Assembly: GCF_028372415.1 (NCBI RefSeq)
Contig: NC_092877.1
Span: forward strand, 210,854,116 to 210,918,115
Reading direction: 5' to 3'
Origin: Notamacropus eugenii
Lineage: Eukaryota > Chordata > Mammalia > Diprotodontia > Macropodidae
Length of the DNA stretch: 64,000 nt
Shown here: positions 46,124 through 58,295 of the stretch, piece by piece
Layout of the letters: every line of letters begins with the position of its first letter
Position numbering within the stretch: the first letter of the stretch is position 1
The notes under the pieces: model-generated
What the model saw: only the letters and a program-made list of their open reading frames with translations
Databases searched by the model: none
What the model was told of the DNA's origin: nothing
Translations under genes and position numbers: made by a program

Positions 46124-46189
46124 GTACTGATGAGGTTCAGACTCTGGGAACTTCCTTGAACTCCCCTGGAATTTCCTCACTTAACCTGG

Positions 46190-46305
46190 CTTTTCATACT
46201 CAAATTGAGCTCTCTGTTTCTCCTCACAGAATCTGACCTTTCATACTCAAATTGATCTCTTCTTGTATCTCCTCACAGAATCTGGCCTTTCATACACAGA
46301 TCTGT
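46190..46305 (+). repeat. direct repeats in LTR U3
   Basis: About 48-bp unit starting 'ctttcatactcaaattga' and containing 'ctcctcacagaatctg'; two full units and the start of a third ('ctttcatacacagat'). U3 enhancer repeats are typical of such LTRs. Confidence 0.75.
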
Positions 46306-46513
46306 GATCATTGTCTGTTACCCCTTGATTGCCCTACCTGCTTCCCACCCAAACCCTCCATTGTCTATCTCCTGATAGCCTCCAGGTGTTTCCAGTCTTT
46401 GACCCTCCTTGGACTTCTCCTCAGGACCCTTTCTAAACCCCTCCTCCCATCACCCTGGACTACCAGCCCCCCCCCCCCCCCCCCGCCCCCGCCATCCCTC
46501 CTATACTCTTCTG

Positions 46514-46520
46514 TATTTAA
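46514..46520 (+). promoter_or_regulatory. TATA-like box in the LTR
   Basis: TATTTAA, about 150 bp before the poly(A) signal. Confidence 0.5.
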
Positions 46521-46662
46521 GTTCCATCTTGCCTCCATGAAGGGGCTCAGATGCAATCCAGCTCAGACTCTGTCTAGCTGGGATTGTGTCTGGCCAGCTT
46601 GTGAATACAAGCATTACAAAAGCTTAGGCTCATTAAGAGGCAACCCAATTAGGCGAATCCTT

Positions 46663-46668
46663 AATAAA
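46663..46668 (+). promoter_or_regulatory. LTR poly(A) signal
   Basis: AATAAA followed by a T-rich 'ctttgttttctttgg'. Confidence 0.65.
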
Positions 46669-46924
46669 CTTTGTTTTCTTTGGCTTTAAGAAGGCTTGAG
46701 TCGAATTCATTTGAGCACGACCCGGACCGTCGGTATTTTGGGGTTCCCCTCACCATTAACCTCATCAGTACAATTTCAATGGTGAAACAACTGAATTTGG
46801 ATTGGAGGACCTAGGTTCAAATCTCAGCTCTGGTGCTTACTAGCCATGTGATCTGGATAAGTCATTTAATTCCCATATTCCTTCTCTAGGTCTTAAGTCT
46901 CATCGTCTGTAAAATGAAGGGTTC

Positions 46925-47618
46925 ATAGACATACATCATAAACAACTTGGTGGAGCAAAGAAGAAAATACCTCTCTGATCTCTATCTAGAAGAATTAATG
47001 ATAAACAAGAGACAGAGAGGATGATGGAAAATAAAATGGACTATTTTGATTACACAAAATTGAAAAGGTTTTGTACAAACTAAATCAATGAGATTGGAAT
47101 TATAAGCGAAACAGTTAACTGAGCAAGTTTATGTGATAAAAGTTTTATACGCATATACAAATATAAAAAATGAGTCATTCCTTAACAGATACATGGTAAA
47201 AGGATTTGATCTAGCATTTATCAAAGGAAGAAATTCAAGTAATAAAAACAAAGTTTCATAAATGCAAACTAATACAGTTATGAGGTTCTACCTTACCCCC
47301 GTCAGATTGGCAAAGATGTAAAAAAATAAAATAATTGTTGGAGGAGCTATGGGAAAACAGGCACACTGGTACACTGTTGTTTGTGAAGCTTTAAATTGGT
47401 CCAGACATTCTGGAAAGGAATTTGGATATACACCCAAAACTAAACTTACAAACCTTTGCATTAGGAATATCACTACTAAGTCTATATCCCCAAAGAGATA
47501 AAAGAAAGAGGTAAAAATATTTACATCCATCCTTTTGTTGTAGACAAGAACTGGAAGCAAAGAGGGTGCCCATCAATTAAAGAGTGGCTGAAGGAGTTAT
47601 GGTATATGAATGTGTAAT
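46925..47618 (+). pseudogene. L1 ORF2 C-terminal fragment, decayed
   Basis: 'actattttgattacacaaaa' (YFDYTKLKRFC-like), 'caaactaatacagttatgag' and 'gtgcccatcaattaaagagt' follow L1 ORF2 order. All frames are broken. Ends suddenly at 'gtatatgaatgtg' with no 3' UTR. Confidence 0.75.
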
Positions 47619-47786
47619 GCCCCCTTAGGGTTTACTCACCCAGGTCACTTCTGTCTCCCACAAAGGGAGCTGTTACTACAAAATTCAAAATTCTGGGAGT
47701 AATTCTGTGTTTGAGTATCCTCCTACTAGTTTACAATCCCCTATTGGTATACTTCTCTTAGTAATTAGCTAGTCAACTCAATTAGA
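47619..47786. other. short anonymous spacer
   Basis: Unrecognised piece between an L1 and a SINE. Confidence 0.3.
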
Positions 47787-48035
47787 GGGGCAGCTAGGTA
47801 GCACAGTGGATAGAGTGTAGGACTTGGAATAAGAAACACATCTCCCCAAGTTCAAATCTGGCCTCTGACTAGCTTTGTGACCCTGGCAAGGCACTTAACT
47901 CTTTTTGCCTCAGTTTCTTCATCTGTAAAATGTGCTGGAGAAGGAAATGGCAAACTATACTAGTATCTTTGCCAAGAAAACCCCAAATGGGTCATGGAGA
48001 GTAGAACATGACTGGAACACCAACACCACAATTTC
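47787..48035 (+). repeat. tRNA-derived marsupial SINE
   Basis: 'ggggcagctaggtagcacag' head, B-box-like 'gttcaaatctggcctctgac', 'gctggagaaggaaatggcaa', 'gaaaaccccaaatgggtcat'. Confidence 0.92.
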
Positions 48036-48236
48036 TAAAGTGGGGAATGTCTATTTTGCAGCTCAAGTTTTTTTTTTCTCTTACCCTTCAATGTTTTCAT
48101 GTTTTAGTCTTTGCAGACCTTCGTCTTTTGCTGAAGTTTCACTGGGGCTTCCATCTTAACTGAAAATTAAATAACAGGCAGAAGGAATGTCTAACCCTAA
48201 GTCAGATAAAGCCTTGGGACAGAAACAAAGTGCAGG

Positions 48237-48252
48237 AGATAGATAGATAGAT

Positions 48253-48286
<34 letters not shown>

Positions 48287-48287
48287 T

Positions 48288-48342
<55 letters not shown>

Positions 48343-48346
48343 GATA
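48237..48346. repeat. (GATA)n/(GACA)n microsatellite
   Basis: GATA units interrupted by five GACA units and occasional GATGATA. Confidence 0.95.
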
Positions 48347-48544
48347 GGCATATAAATAATAAACAAAAAGTAAACACTGCCCATCAGGACTACTTAGTTG
48401 ACTGGTTCTTTTGTGTTCTAAAGAGCCTTGCCCCTGAGGTGAGAACCCCTTCAGGGGAGTAAGAAGGCAGATATTGTGTTTTTTTTCTCAGTCTTAGAGA
48501 ATGTAAGACTCTATTATGTTTAATTTTTTAAAAAGTAGTTGATT

Positions 48545-48805
48545 CAATAATAATAATAGCTAGTATTTAGGCAGTGCTTTAACATTTACAAAATGGTTCA
48601 GAAACATCCTATTTTATCCTCACAACCCTGAGGGGAGGAGGGTGTTATTATTATCTTCATTTCACAGCTAATAAAACTGAGGCAGAGTAAGGTTAAGTAA
48701 CTTGCCCAAGTTCACATAGCTATTAAGTGTCCAGATCAGGATTTGAACTTAGGTCTCCCTAATTCTAGATCAACATTCTATCCACCATGCTACCTAAGTA
48801 CTTGT
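48545..48805 (-). repeat. CORE-type SINE
   Basis: 'ttttatcctcacaaccctga', 'taaaactgaggcagagtaag', 'ttgcccaagttcacatagct', 'tatccaccatgctacctaag'. Confidence 0.82.
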
Positions 48806-49104
48806 AGAAAAAAAAATGTGAACTTCAAGGTTCTCCTTCAATGAGGTATCTCTCAAACATATGTAAAAATTACATACAGTCATGTGGAAGCTACACAGCA
48901 GAGATATCTATGTTCATTGACCTTCTAATCATTACTGTCATTATCATTTGAGGTATACTTCTGAGAGACATATGCACAGCAAGGGAATTTGCCTCTTATA
49001 AAGTACATCCAAAATATAGTCTAAGTTGAGGAAGGATTCCCTATGACTGGTGATGGCCTCCAGACGCTCCTATATGATACAGTGGTGGTAGTGTTGAAAG
49101 TTAT

Positions 49105-49190
49105 GTTGATACATAATCTTACAAAAATGAATGCTGAAAACTATCTTTACATATAATTGGAAAAAATAAAATACTGTTAAGTGCAAAAAA
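49105..49190 (+). mobile_element. L1 3' terminus fragment
   Basis: 'tacaaaaatgaatgctgaaa', 'atctttacatataattgg', then 'aaaataaaatactgtt'; same terminus as at 4789-4855. Confidence 0.65.
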
Positions 49191-49197
49191 AAATCCA

Positions 49198-49211
49198 CCC
49201 GCTTACATTCT
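49198..49211 (+). repeat. target-site duplication of HAL1-like copy 3
   Basis: cccgcttacattct, repeated at 51995-52008 on the other side of the element. Confidence 0.88.
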
Positions 49212-50024
49212 TTTTTTTTTTTTATTTAGCTTTTAACATTCATTTTCACAAAATTTTGGGTTACAAATTTTCTCCCCTTTTCTCCCCTCCCCCCCCAAAC
49301 GCCAAGCATTCTAATTGCCCCTATGACCAATCTGCTCTCTCTTCTATCATCCTTCTCTGCCCTTGTCTCTGTCTTCTCTTTTGTCCTGTAGGGCCAGATA
49401 GCTTTCTATACCCCTTTACCTGTATTTCTTATTTCCTAGTGGTAAGAACATTACAGTTGATCCTAACACTTTGAGTTCCAACTTCTTTAGCTCCCTCCCT
49501 CTCCACCCCTTCCCTTTGGAAGGCAAGCAATTCAATATAGGCCAAATCTGTGTAGTTTTGCAAATGACTTCCATAATAGTTGTGTTGTATAGGACTAACT
49601 ATATTTCCCTCCATCCTATCCTGTCCCCCATTACTTCTATTCTCTTTTGATCCTATCCCTCCCCATGAGTGTTGACCTCAAATTGCACTCTCCTCCCCAT
49701 GCCCTCCCTTCTATCATCCTCCCCCACTCTGCTTATCCCCTTATCCTCCACTTTCCTGTATTGTAAGATAGGTTTTCATACCAAAATGAGTAGGCATTTT
49801 ATTCTTTCCTTTAGTGGAATGTGATGAGAGTAGACTTCATGTTTTTCTCTCACCTCTCCTCTTTATCCCTCCACTAATGAGTCTTTTGCTTGCCTCTTTT
49901 ATGAGAGATAATTTGCCCCATTCAATTCTCCCTTTCTCCTCCCAATATCTTTCTCTCTCACTGCTTGATTTCGTTTTTTTTAAAGATATGATCCCATCCT
50001 CTTCAATTCACTCTGTGCACTCTG

Positions 50025-50062
50025 TCTCTATGTGTGTGTGCGTGTGTGCATGTGTGTGTGTG
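50025..50062. repeat. (TG)n tract in HAL1-like copy 3
   Basis: TGTGCGTG-type repeat about 136 bp after the ORF1 stop, at the same place as the microsatellites of copies 1 and 2. Confidence 0.85.
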
Positions 50063-50198
50063 TAATCCCATCCAGTACCCAGATACTGAAATGTTTCAAG
50101 AGTTACAAATATTGTCTTTCCATGTAGGAATGTAAACAGTTCAACTTTAGTAAGTCCCTTATGACTTCTCTTTGCTGTTCACCTTTTCATGGTTCTCT

Positions 50199-51287
50199 TC
50201 ATTCTTGTGTTTGGAAGTCAAATTTTCTTTTCAGCTCTGGTCTTTTCATCAAGAATGCTTGAAAATCCTCTATTTCATTGAAAGACCAATTTTTCTCCTG
50301 ATGTATTATACTCAGTTTTGCTGGGTAGGTGATTCTTGGTTTTAGTCCTAGTTCCTTTGACTTCTGGAATATCCTATTCCATGCCCTTCGATCCCTTAAT
50401 GTAGAAGCTGCTAGATCTTGTGTTATCCTGATTGTATTTCCACAATACTTGAATTGTTTCTTTCTAGCTGCTTGCAATATTTTCTCTTTCACCTGGGAGT
50501 TCTGGAATTTGGCCACAATGTTCCTAGGAGTTTCTCTTTTTGGATCTCTTTCATGCGGTGTTCTGTGGATTCCTTGAATATTTATTTTGCCCTCTGGTTC
50601 TAGAATCTCAGGGCAGTTTTCATTGATAATTTCATGAAAGATGATGTCTAGGCTCTTCTTTTGATCATGGCTTTCAGGTAGTCCCATAATTTTTAAATTG
50701 TCTCTCCTGGATCTATTTTCAAGGTCAGTTGTTTTTCCAATGAGATATTTCACATTATCTTCCATTTTTCCATTCCTCTGGCTTTGTTCTGTGATTTCTT
50801 GCTTTCTCATAAAGTCCTTAGCCTCCATCTGTGCCATTCTAATTTTGAAAGAACTATTTTCTTCAGTGAGCTTTTGAATCTCCTTTTCCATTTGGCTAAT
50901 TCTGCTTTTGAAAGCATTCTTCTCCTCATTGGCTTTTTGAACCTCTTTTGCCAATTGAGTTAGGCTAGTTTTCAAGGTGTTATTTTCTTCAACATTTTTT
51001 TGGGTCTCCTTTAGCAGGGAGCTGATTTGCTGTTCATGCTTTGACTTCATGTCTCTCATTTCTCTTCCCAGGTTTTCCTCCACCTCTCTAACTTGATTTT
51101 CAAAATTCTTTTTGAGCTCTTCCATGGCCTGAGCCCATTGAGTGGGCTGGGACACAGAAGCCTTGATTTCTGTGTCTTTGCCTGATGGTAAGCATTGTTC
51201 TTCCTCATCAGAAAGGAAGGGAGGAAATGCCTGTTCACCAAGAAAGTAACCTTCTATAGTCTTATTTCTTTTCCCTTTTCTGGGCAT
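50199..51287 (-). CDS. L1 ORF1 protein, intact, 362 residues
   Basis: RNA-binding nucleic-acid chaperone of LINE-1, cytoplasmic, works as a trimer on its own transcript. Start ATG (MPRKGKRNKTIEGYFL) is the only in-frame start with the basic N-terminus shared by the two broken copies. Residues 52-190 are heptad-rich coiled coil (KSRISQMEKEIQKLTEENSS). The RRM runs about 190-280 with LENRSRRDNLKIMGLPE and NIVAKFQNSQVKEKILQAAR. The C-terminal domain, about 281-350, has IRITQDLAASTLRDRRAW and FNEIEDFQAFL. Length is close to the usual 340-370. No stop or frameshift. ORF2 is absent, so any mobility would need another L1's reverse transcriptase. Confidence 0.93.
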   Translation of the reverse strand: MPRKGKRNKTIEGYFLGEQAFPPFLSDEEEQCLPSGKDTEIKASVSQPTQWAQAMEELKKNFENQVREVEENLGREMRDMKSKHEQQISSLLKETQKNVEENNTLKTSLTQLAKEVQKANEEKNAFKSRISQMEKEIQKLTEENSSFKIRMAQMEAKDFMRKQEITEQSQRNGKMEDNVKYLIGKTTDLENRSRRDNLKIMGLPESHDQKKSLDIIFHEIINENCPEILEPEGKINIQGIHRTPHERDPKRETPRNIVAKFQNSQVKEKILQAARKKQFKYCGNTIRITQDLAASTLRDRRAWNRIFQKSKELGLKPRITYPAKLSIIHQEKNWSFNEIEDFQAFLMKRPELKRKFDFQTQE

Positions 51288-51953
51288 TTTCCCAGCCAGT
51301 GACTTGACTTCTGAATATTTTCCTCACACCCACCTCACCTCCTGATCCTCCCAGCCAGTGTTTGGGGTCTGAGATTCAAATGCTGCTTCCAGCCTCAGGG
51401 CTTTGGGCGGGGGCAGGGCTGCTATTCAGTGTGAGATTAAATTCAGATGCTCAGGTGAGGGCAGGGCTGCCTCTCAGGCTCAGTTCCCTCAGGGAGTTTA
51501 TGCACAGACCTTCAACAATGGATCCAGGCTCCTGCCTGCTTGGAGAGCCCTGGTCTGCCGCTGCCCCTCAGCTTCTGTCTCCCGAGGGGGCCCGAGCCAT
51601 GGGGGCACCCCACTCCCCCCTCGACCCGCCAAGGGGACTCTCTCACCGACCCCCGTCACCTGTGGGTGGAGGTACTTGTGCGGCCGCTGGAGATCCCGTC
51701 CCTGAAGCCCGCTCGGATCTGTTCCTCTCGGTGCCGCGGCCACGGCAGGGCTGTACTCAGCTCCCAGTCCCGGCGCCCAGTCCGCAGCACGAAGGACCTT
51801 TTACGAGAGGTTTGCAGGTCTCTCCGGAGCAGAAATCTCCCTCGCTCCAATGTTCTGTGGCCTCTGGGTGCAGAATTCGCCGTGAGTTACTTCTTTGTAG
51901 TTGTTCTATGGGTTGTGGGTTCGGAGCTATGTGTATGTGCGTCTTTCTACTAC

Positions 51954-51962
51954 GCCATCTTG
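51954..51962 (-). promoter_or_regulatory. YY1-type motif at L1 5' end
   Basis: CAAGATGGC on the minus strand, directly inside the 5' end; intact as in human L1. Confidence 0.6.
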
Positions 51963-51967
51963 GCTCC

Positions 51968-51997
51968 GCCCCCCCCTCCCCCCCCCCCCCCCCCCCC
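51968..51997 (-). repeat. G run at the 5' end of HAL1-like copy 3
   Basis: About 28 C on the plus strand broken by one T, between the 5' end signature and the target duplication. Some may be extra, non-templated or slipped guanines. Confidence 0.7.
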
Positions 51998-52059
51998 GCT
52001 TACATTCTAATAAGAAAAGATAACACACAAAGCTGAGGAGGGTGAGGAGGAGAAGAACA

Positions 52060-52330
52060 GCTGACATTTATATAGAGTTTACTATGCGCCAGGAATTTTG
52101 CTCTTTTTAAAAAATATTTGTTTAATTTTTATAATACTTTACAATAATTATCTCATTAGATCCTCCCAACAACTCTGAAAAGGTAGGTGCTATCATTATC
52201 CCCATTTTAGAGATGAGAGGTAAACACAGTTTGAGTGACTTGCCTAGAGTCACATAGCTAGTAAGTGTCTGAGGTCAGATCTGAACACAGATCTACCTAA
52301 ATTCAGGCCTGGTACTACATTCACTATGCC
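52060..52330 (-). repeat. CORE-type SINE
   Basis: 'tttactatgcgccaggaatt', 'tagatcctcccaacaactct', 'gacttgcctagagtcacata', 'gtaagtgtctgaggtcagat'. Confidence 0.82.
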
Positions 52331-52339
52331 AGTAAATAT

Positions 52340-52560
52340 TTAACAGGCCTATTCAATGAGTGGGTGTTATCTCACCCTAAGTGAGCACCTGCATAGACCT
52401 TGGCCTAAAGGGGCCAAATTCTCCCAGTGCATCCTGAGTCATCCTGATGAATATCTGGTCCCTGGATTCAGATGGCTCAGGAGAAGTGAGGCTGGTGACC
52501 TGCACAACCCTCCCTCACTCAAAGCAAAGTCAAGTGCAACAACCAGCTCTTTGAAAATGT
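52340..52560 (+). repeat. marsupial SINE, second family
   Basis: 'aacaggcctattcaatgagt', 'catagaccttggcctaaagg', 'ctgatgaatatctggtccct', 'gctggtgacctgcacaaccc'. Confidence 0.75.
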
Positions 52561-52894
52561 GTGACACTTTTAAATTTTAATCTCTCAATCACTGTGCTTA
52601 TCTAAGTAATCAAGATTACTATTCTCCTGTTGTCCCCTCCTCTCCCCACCAACCTCAATCTGCATTCCTAGCACATCCCTTAGCAGCTAAACCACTTTGC
52701 TTAGGTGAGGTGCCTTGGCCAATGAAAAATCTTGCTATCTTCCTAAGTATGATATAAGGCAGAATATGACTGGGGCCAAAGACAGACCAAGACAAGATGT
52801 TCTAGAATCATTTGAGGAGAAAGATATGAACATTTTCAGTTGGAGGGAGAATAGCTAGTAGGATGGTTCCCTCCAGGAACACCGAGCATATTAT
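52561..52894. other. TEX29 intron 2, anonymous
   Basis: Nothing recognised. Confidence 0.35.
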
Positions 52895-53085
52895 GAGGAG
52901 TGAAATTATATTAATCTGGAAAGGGAAGTTAGAGACAGATTGTGGAGGACTCTAAGCATTAATTTGAGAAATTTGTATTTTGTCCTATAGGCAATATGAA
53001 CAACTCACAAGTTTTTGAGTAGAGAAGTTATATCACCTGATCTAAGTGCATTAGAAAAATTATTTTTGGTACAATGTGAGCCCTT
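52895..53085 (-). repeat. L2 internal fragment
   Basis: 'agattgtggaggactctaag', 'tttgtattttgtcctatagg', 'tttttgagtagagaagttat', reverse L2 order. Confidence 0.65.
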
Positions 53086-53114
53086 AATGCTTACTTGTTA
53101 ACTAATTAATTAAC

Positions 53115-53525
53115 TGGACCAGGATATCTGGATTATTTCAGTAGCCTCATAATTAGTCTTCCCTCTTTCATATTCTACCCCTTCCAATCATACTGCATCC
53201 AGTTTCCAGATTAATGGTTATTCAAAGGTCTGACTGTCTCACTTCTCTGCATAAAATCCTTCAGTGGCATTCTGAGGCCTAAGAAATAAAATCCAAAGTC
53301 CATGGGCTTGTCAATGAAGCCCCTCCACAACCTCACACCATCCTACCCTTTCCAGGCTTATTTCACACTATTCCCACTGACACAGGTCAGGCAGAAAGCA
53401 CGCTATATTCTGCCATCCTTTGTCTCTAACTCACTCTCTACCACCTCCATGTTCTTTCTCATGCCTTATGTCTTGAGCATCCCTATCCACTGAAATCCTA
53501 CCCATCCTTTAAGACATAGCTCCCT
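53115..53525 (+). repeat. L2 fragment, opposite orientation
   Basis: 'agtagcctcataattagtct', 'aaatccttcagtggcattct', 'ctccacaacctcacaccatc', 'acccatcctttaagacatag'. Confidence 0.75.
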
Positions 53526-53529
53526 AATG

Positions 53530-53575
53530 GAATTCCAAAGAGTTGGACACGACAAAAATGACTGAATGATAAGAG
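53530..53575 (+). repeat. SINE 3' tip
   Basis: 'ccaaagagttggacacgaca' and 'atgactgaatgata'. Confidence 0.65.
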
Positions 53576-53914
53576 CGACGAGTTCTATAGTTTGCCCATC
53601 CAAACATAAATTGTAGTCTGGAAAAAAATTGCAGAAATTTTCATCCACTTGTTTTGTTCTCTTGAACATTTTTGAGTCATCATGGATATCATCCTGCAGG
53701 CTCTTCAATTATTGTAAGCTTCATGAGAGAAGAAATTATTCTGCCTATTTCCTCCAAAAGTTTGCTCAGTGTAATAAAGAAAATAGGAACTTATTAAATG
53801 TTTACAGAACTGAATTCATACATTGTTTTGATCTTTGCTGCCTGCATGTCTTCTACATACACATCCATAGCAGCTCCTGTCTTGTGAGGCTGTAGTGAGA
53901 ATCACAAGTTTTTA
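53576..53914. other. TEX29 intron 2, anonymous
   Basis: Nothing recognised. Confidence 0.35.
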
Positions 53915-54089
53915 GTATTGGAAGGGACTTTAGCAGCCATCTCTATATAATACAACCCTTTTCTGAAATGAATTCTCACTATCTCGTACTTTCCAAACAG
54001 CAGTCCTACCTCTGCATGAAGTCCTCAAGGAGGAGGAAGTCACTGCCACCCACACCAGTTCATTCCATATTTTAACAGCACAGCCCTTC
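53915..54089 (+). repeat. CR1/L3 LINE fragment
   Basis: 'tggaagggactttagcagcc', 'cctctgcatgaagtcctcaa', 'accagttcattccatatttt' follow a CR1/L3 3' region; likely continued at 54845. Confidence 0.55.
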
Positions 54090-54195
54090 TCCTTATGTTT
54101 GTCCTTCATTGCTGAAGAAAACTACACCATCAAAGCAATGGCATGACTTGCACTTGACTTTGTTTTGAGTGAGGGAGGGCTGTGCAAGGTCTGAT
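54090..54195 (-). repeat. marsupial SINE, second family, partial
   Basis: 'ttgtccttcattgctgaaga', 'gacttgcacttgactttgtt', 'gagggagggctgtgcaaggt' in reverse orientation. Confidence 0.75.
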
Positions 54196-54279
54196 TATTA
54201 AGGAAGGAGCATTTTCCATATATAATATGGAAAATATTTATTTGTTTATTTATTCCATACACTCATGGAAAATATATCT

Positions 54280-54780
54280 CTATCTTATATACCTTAGACA
54301 CACACATTATACATGTGTACATATGTGTACACATATACATACATATGTGTATATATATGACATGTATGTGTGTGTAAGGTGGTGGTGGTGGTGTTCAATC
54401 ATTTCAGTTTTGTCTGACTCTTCATGACCCCATCTAGGGTTCTCCTGGTAAAGATACTAGAGTGGTTTACAATTTCTTTCTCCAATTCTCATGTATGTGT
54501 ATGCATGTACGTAAGCATTCATGTATATGTATGCTTAGATATGTACACATGTACATATATACACTATACACATACTCATATACATATATGTATAATATAT
54601 ACATATAACGTGCATGTTATAGATGTACACCCATACATGTGCATATATACCCATTTACATCTGTATATACATACATGAAGTATACATATATGTGTATATA
54701 TTATATAGATACATTATGATGTATACATAAACACGTACATACACACATACATGCATACATGCGTGTGTGTGCGCATGTGT
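54280..54780. repeat. (TACA/TATG)n microsatellites around a SINE piece
   Basis: Simple repeats at 54290-54385 and 54490-54780; between them 54390-54490 is the reverse 3' half of a tRNA-derived SINE ('tcagttttgtctgactcttc', 'actagagtggtttacaattt'). Confidence 0.8.
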
Positions 54781-54844
54781 ATTTTTCCTTCTTTGTATCT
54801 TTTCTTATTTCTGCCTTCTGGAATCAAACCAAACCACCCTAAAG

Positions 54845-55290
54845 CCTCTTCCGTGTGACAGCACTTTAAAGATTTAAACTTCACTGTCTCCCCTGACTTC
54901 CCAGTTCCTTCTACCTCTTCTCATGTGACACGAACTCAAGGCTTTTCATCTTGTTGACTTCTCTCCTTAGATGGCACTCATGTTTACCAGTGTCCTTCAG
55001 TTGTGACACCAAGAAGTAAAGATGGAATATGAGCAGAGCTGACTAGAGAGGGACTGTCTATCACCTCCTTATTTCTAGAAGCAAGACTCCATTACCTTTA
55101 TTGGCTGCCATATCTCACTGATGACTTATATTAAACTTGAATGGCCCTAAAATTCCCAGATCTTTTTCTGACAATGTGCTAACTATCCTACTTCCATTTC
55201 GTACTGTGAAGTTGATTTATTAAACCAAAGTATAAGACTTTTATGTTTATTCCTATTGGATTTCACCTTGCTAGGTTCAAGTAAAATAAA
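54845..55290 (+). repeat. CR1/L3 LINE 3' region
   Basis: 'ctttgtggcactca'-type text at 54960-55010, then 'cccagatctttttctgacaa', 'gtactgtgaagttgatttat' and 'attcctattggatttcacct'. Confidence 0.6.
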
Positions 55291-57310
<2,020 letters not shown>

Positions 57311-57387
57311 TTACTTTACCCCCACTAGAGTAAAGGGGAGGACACAGTACTCATCATCAGTTGCTACATTCATAAAGCAAATTTGTT

Positions 57388-57617
57388 TGTTGGTAATTAG
57401 TTGTCGTCAACTCTTCATGACCCATTTGGGGTTTTCTTGGCAAAGATACTGGAGGAGTTTGTCATTTCCTTCTCCATATCGTTTTACAGATGAGGAACTG
57501 AAGCAAAGAGGGGTAAATGACTTACCCACTGTTGATAGGTGCCTGAGGTTGGATTTAAACTCAGGTGCTCCTGACTCCATGGCTGGCATTCTAGCCATTG
57601 TGCTACCTAGCTGCCCC
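57388..57617 (-). repeat. tRNA-derived marsupial SINE
   Basis: 'ttagttgtcgtcaactcttc', 'ggggttttcttggcaaagat', 'gtgctacctagctgcccc'. Confidence 0.9.
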
Positions 57618-57919
57618 AAAGTCAATATATCTAAATGTTAATTGTAGGTGATGATTGATATTTAATTTCAGCCAATACCCTTGGAAAAGTGGGTCATTGG
57701 ATATTTTCTTTTCCATTTTTTTTTTCACAGCAATGAAACCTAAATCTTGTTTTCCCCTAAAATTACCATGTTTATCTACAATGAAAAAAGAAAAGGGAAC
57801 AGAAGAATTCCTAGCTGTGTATTTGTATTTAATATCTAAACATAGTATTCAGGCTGCCTCTCTTTTTAAAAATCAAGCCTCATTCCCTTTGTGTGTGGGA
57901 ATTCTCCTCTCTCAGATCT
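57618..57919. other. anonymous sequence
   Basis: Nothing recognised. Confidence 0.35.
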
Positions 57920-58295
57920 CAGAAAATACAAGAAGTCCTTATTAAGTACCCACTATGTGTCAGGCTGGGAATCGAGGTGGGTCAATGGGGGCAGGGATGG
58001 CAGAGTCAGGAAGACTCTTCTGGCCTCAGATACTTACTAGCTGTGCAACCCAGGGCAAGTCACTTAACCCTGTTTGCGTCAGTTTCTGCATCTGTAAAAT
58101 GAGCTGGAGAAGGAAATGGCAAGTCACTCTAGTATCTTTCTCAAGAAAATGCCAAATGGGGTCTCAAAGAGTCTGGCATACATGACTGAAATGACTGAAC
58201 AACAAAATGGGGCTAGGCGTTATGTTAGGTGCTAGTGATACAAAGGCATAAATGAAACAGCCTCTACCCTCAGAGAGCTTAAGATACATTCTTAT
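57920..58295 (-). repeat. L2 3' end split by a SINE
   Basis: 57920-57977 ('attaagtacccactatgtgt') and 58208-58295 ('aggtgctagtgatacaaagg', 'accctcagagagcttaagat'). Confidence 0.75.
57978..58207 (+). repeat. tRNA-derived marsupial SINE inside L2
   Basis: 'cagagtcaggaagactcttc', 'gcaacccagggcaagtcact', 'gagctggagaaggaaatggc', 'gaaatgactgaacaacaaa'. Confidence 0.88.

Larger units (their letters stand above)
46128..46767 (+). mobile_element. solo LTR of an endogenous retrovirus
   Basis: 640 bp with ends TGATGAGGTT and AACCTCATCA, a perfect 10-bp inverted pair in TG...CA form. Flanked by a 4-bp duplication gtac (46124-46127, 46768-46771), as in class I (gamma-like) elements. No retroviral genes remain: recombination between two LTRs has left one. 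U3 carries direct repeats at 46190-46305, there is a C18 run at 46467-46484, then TATA-like and AATAAA signals in the right order. Confidence 0.85.
49211..51994 (-). mobile_element. ORF1-only L1 derivative (HAL1-like), copy 3, intact ORF1
   Basis: Minus strand, about 2.78 kb. 5' end with a G run then gcggagccaagatggcg, GC- and CpG-rich 5' UTR of about 680 bp, uninterrupted ORF1, a GT repeat (50025-50062), a 3' UTR with internal duplication, a polypurine tract near 49270-49310, and an A tail (T run at 49211-49223). No ORF2. A 14-bp target duplication flanks it. Retained CpGs and open ORF1 suggest it is the youngest of the three. It lies in TEX29-like intron 2 in the same direction as the gene. 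Confidence 0.88.

Noticed and set aside
48237..48346. CRISPR-like array
   Set aside because: It is a GATA/GACA microsatellite without spacers; the genome is eukaryotic.
51362..52036. 224- and 156-codon plus-strand frames as GC-rich genes
   Set aside because: They are the antisense of the HAL1-like 5' UTR; high GC suppresses stops.
52356..52580. Open frame as a coding exon
   Set aside because: It lies over a second-family SINE; the frame is a by-product of the repeat.
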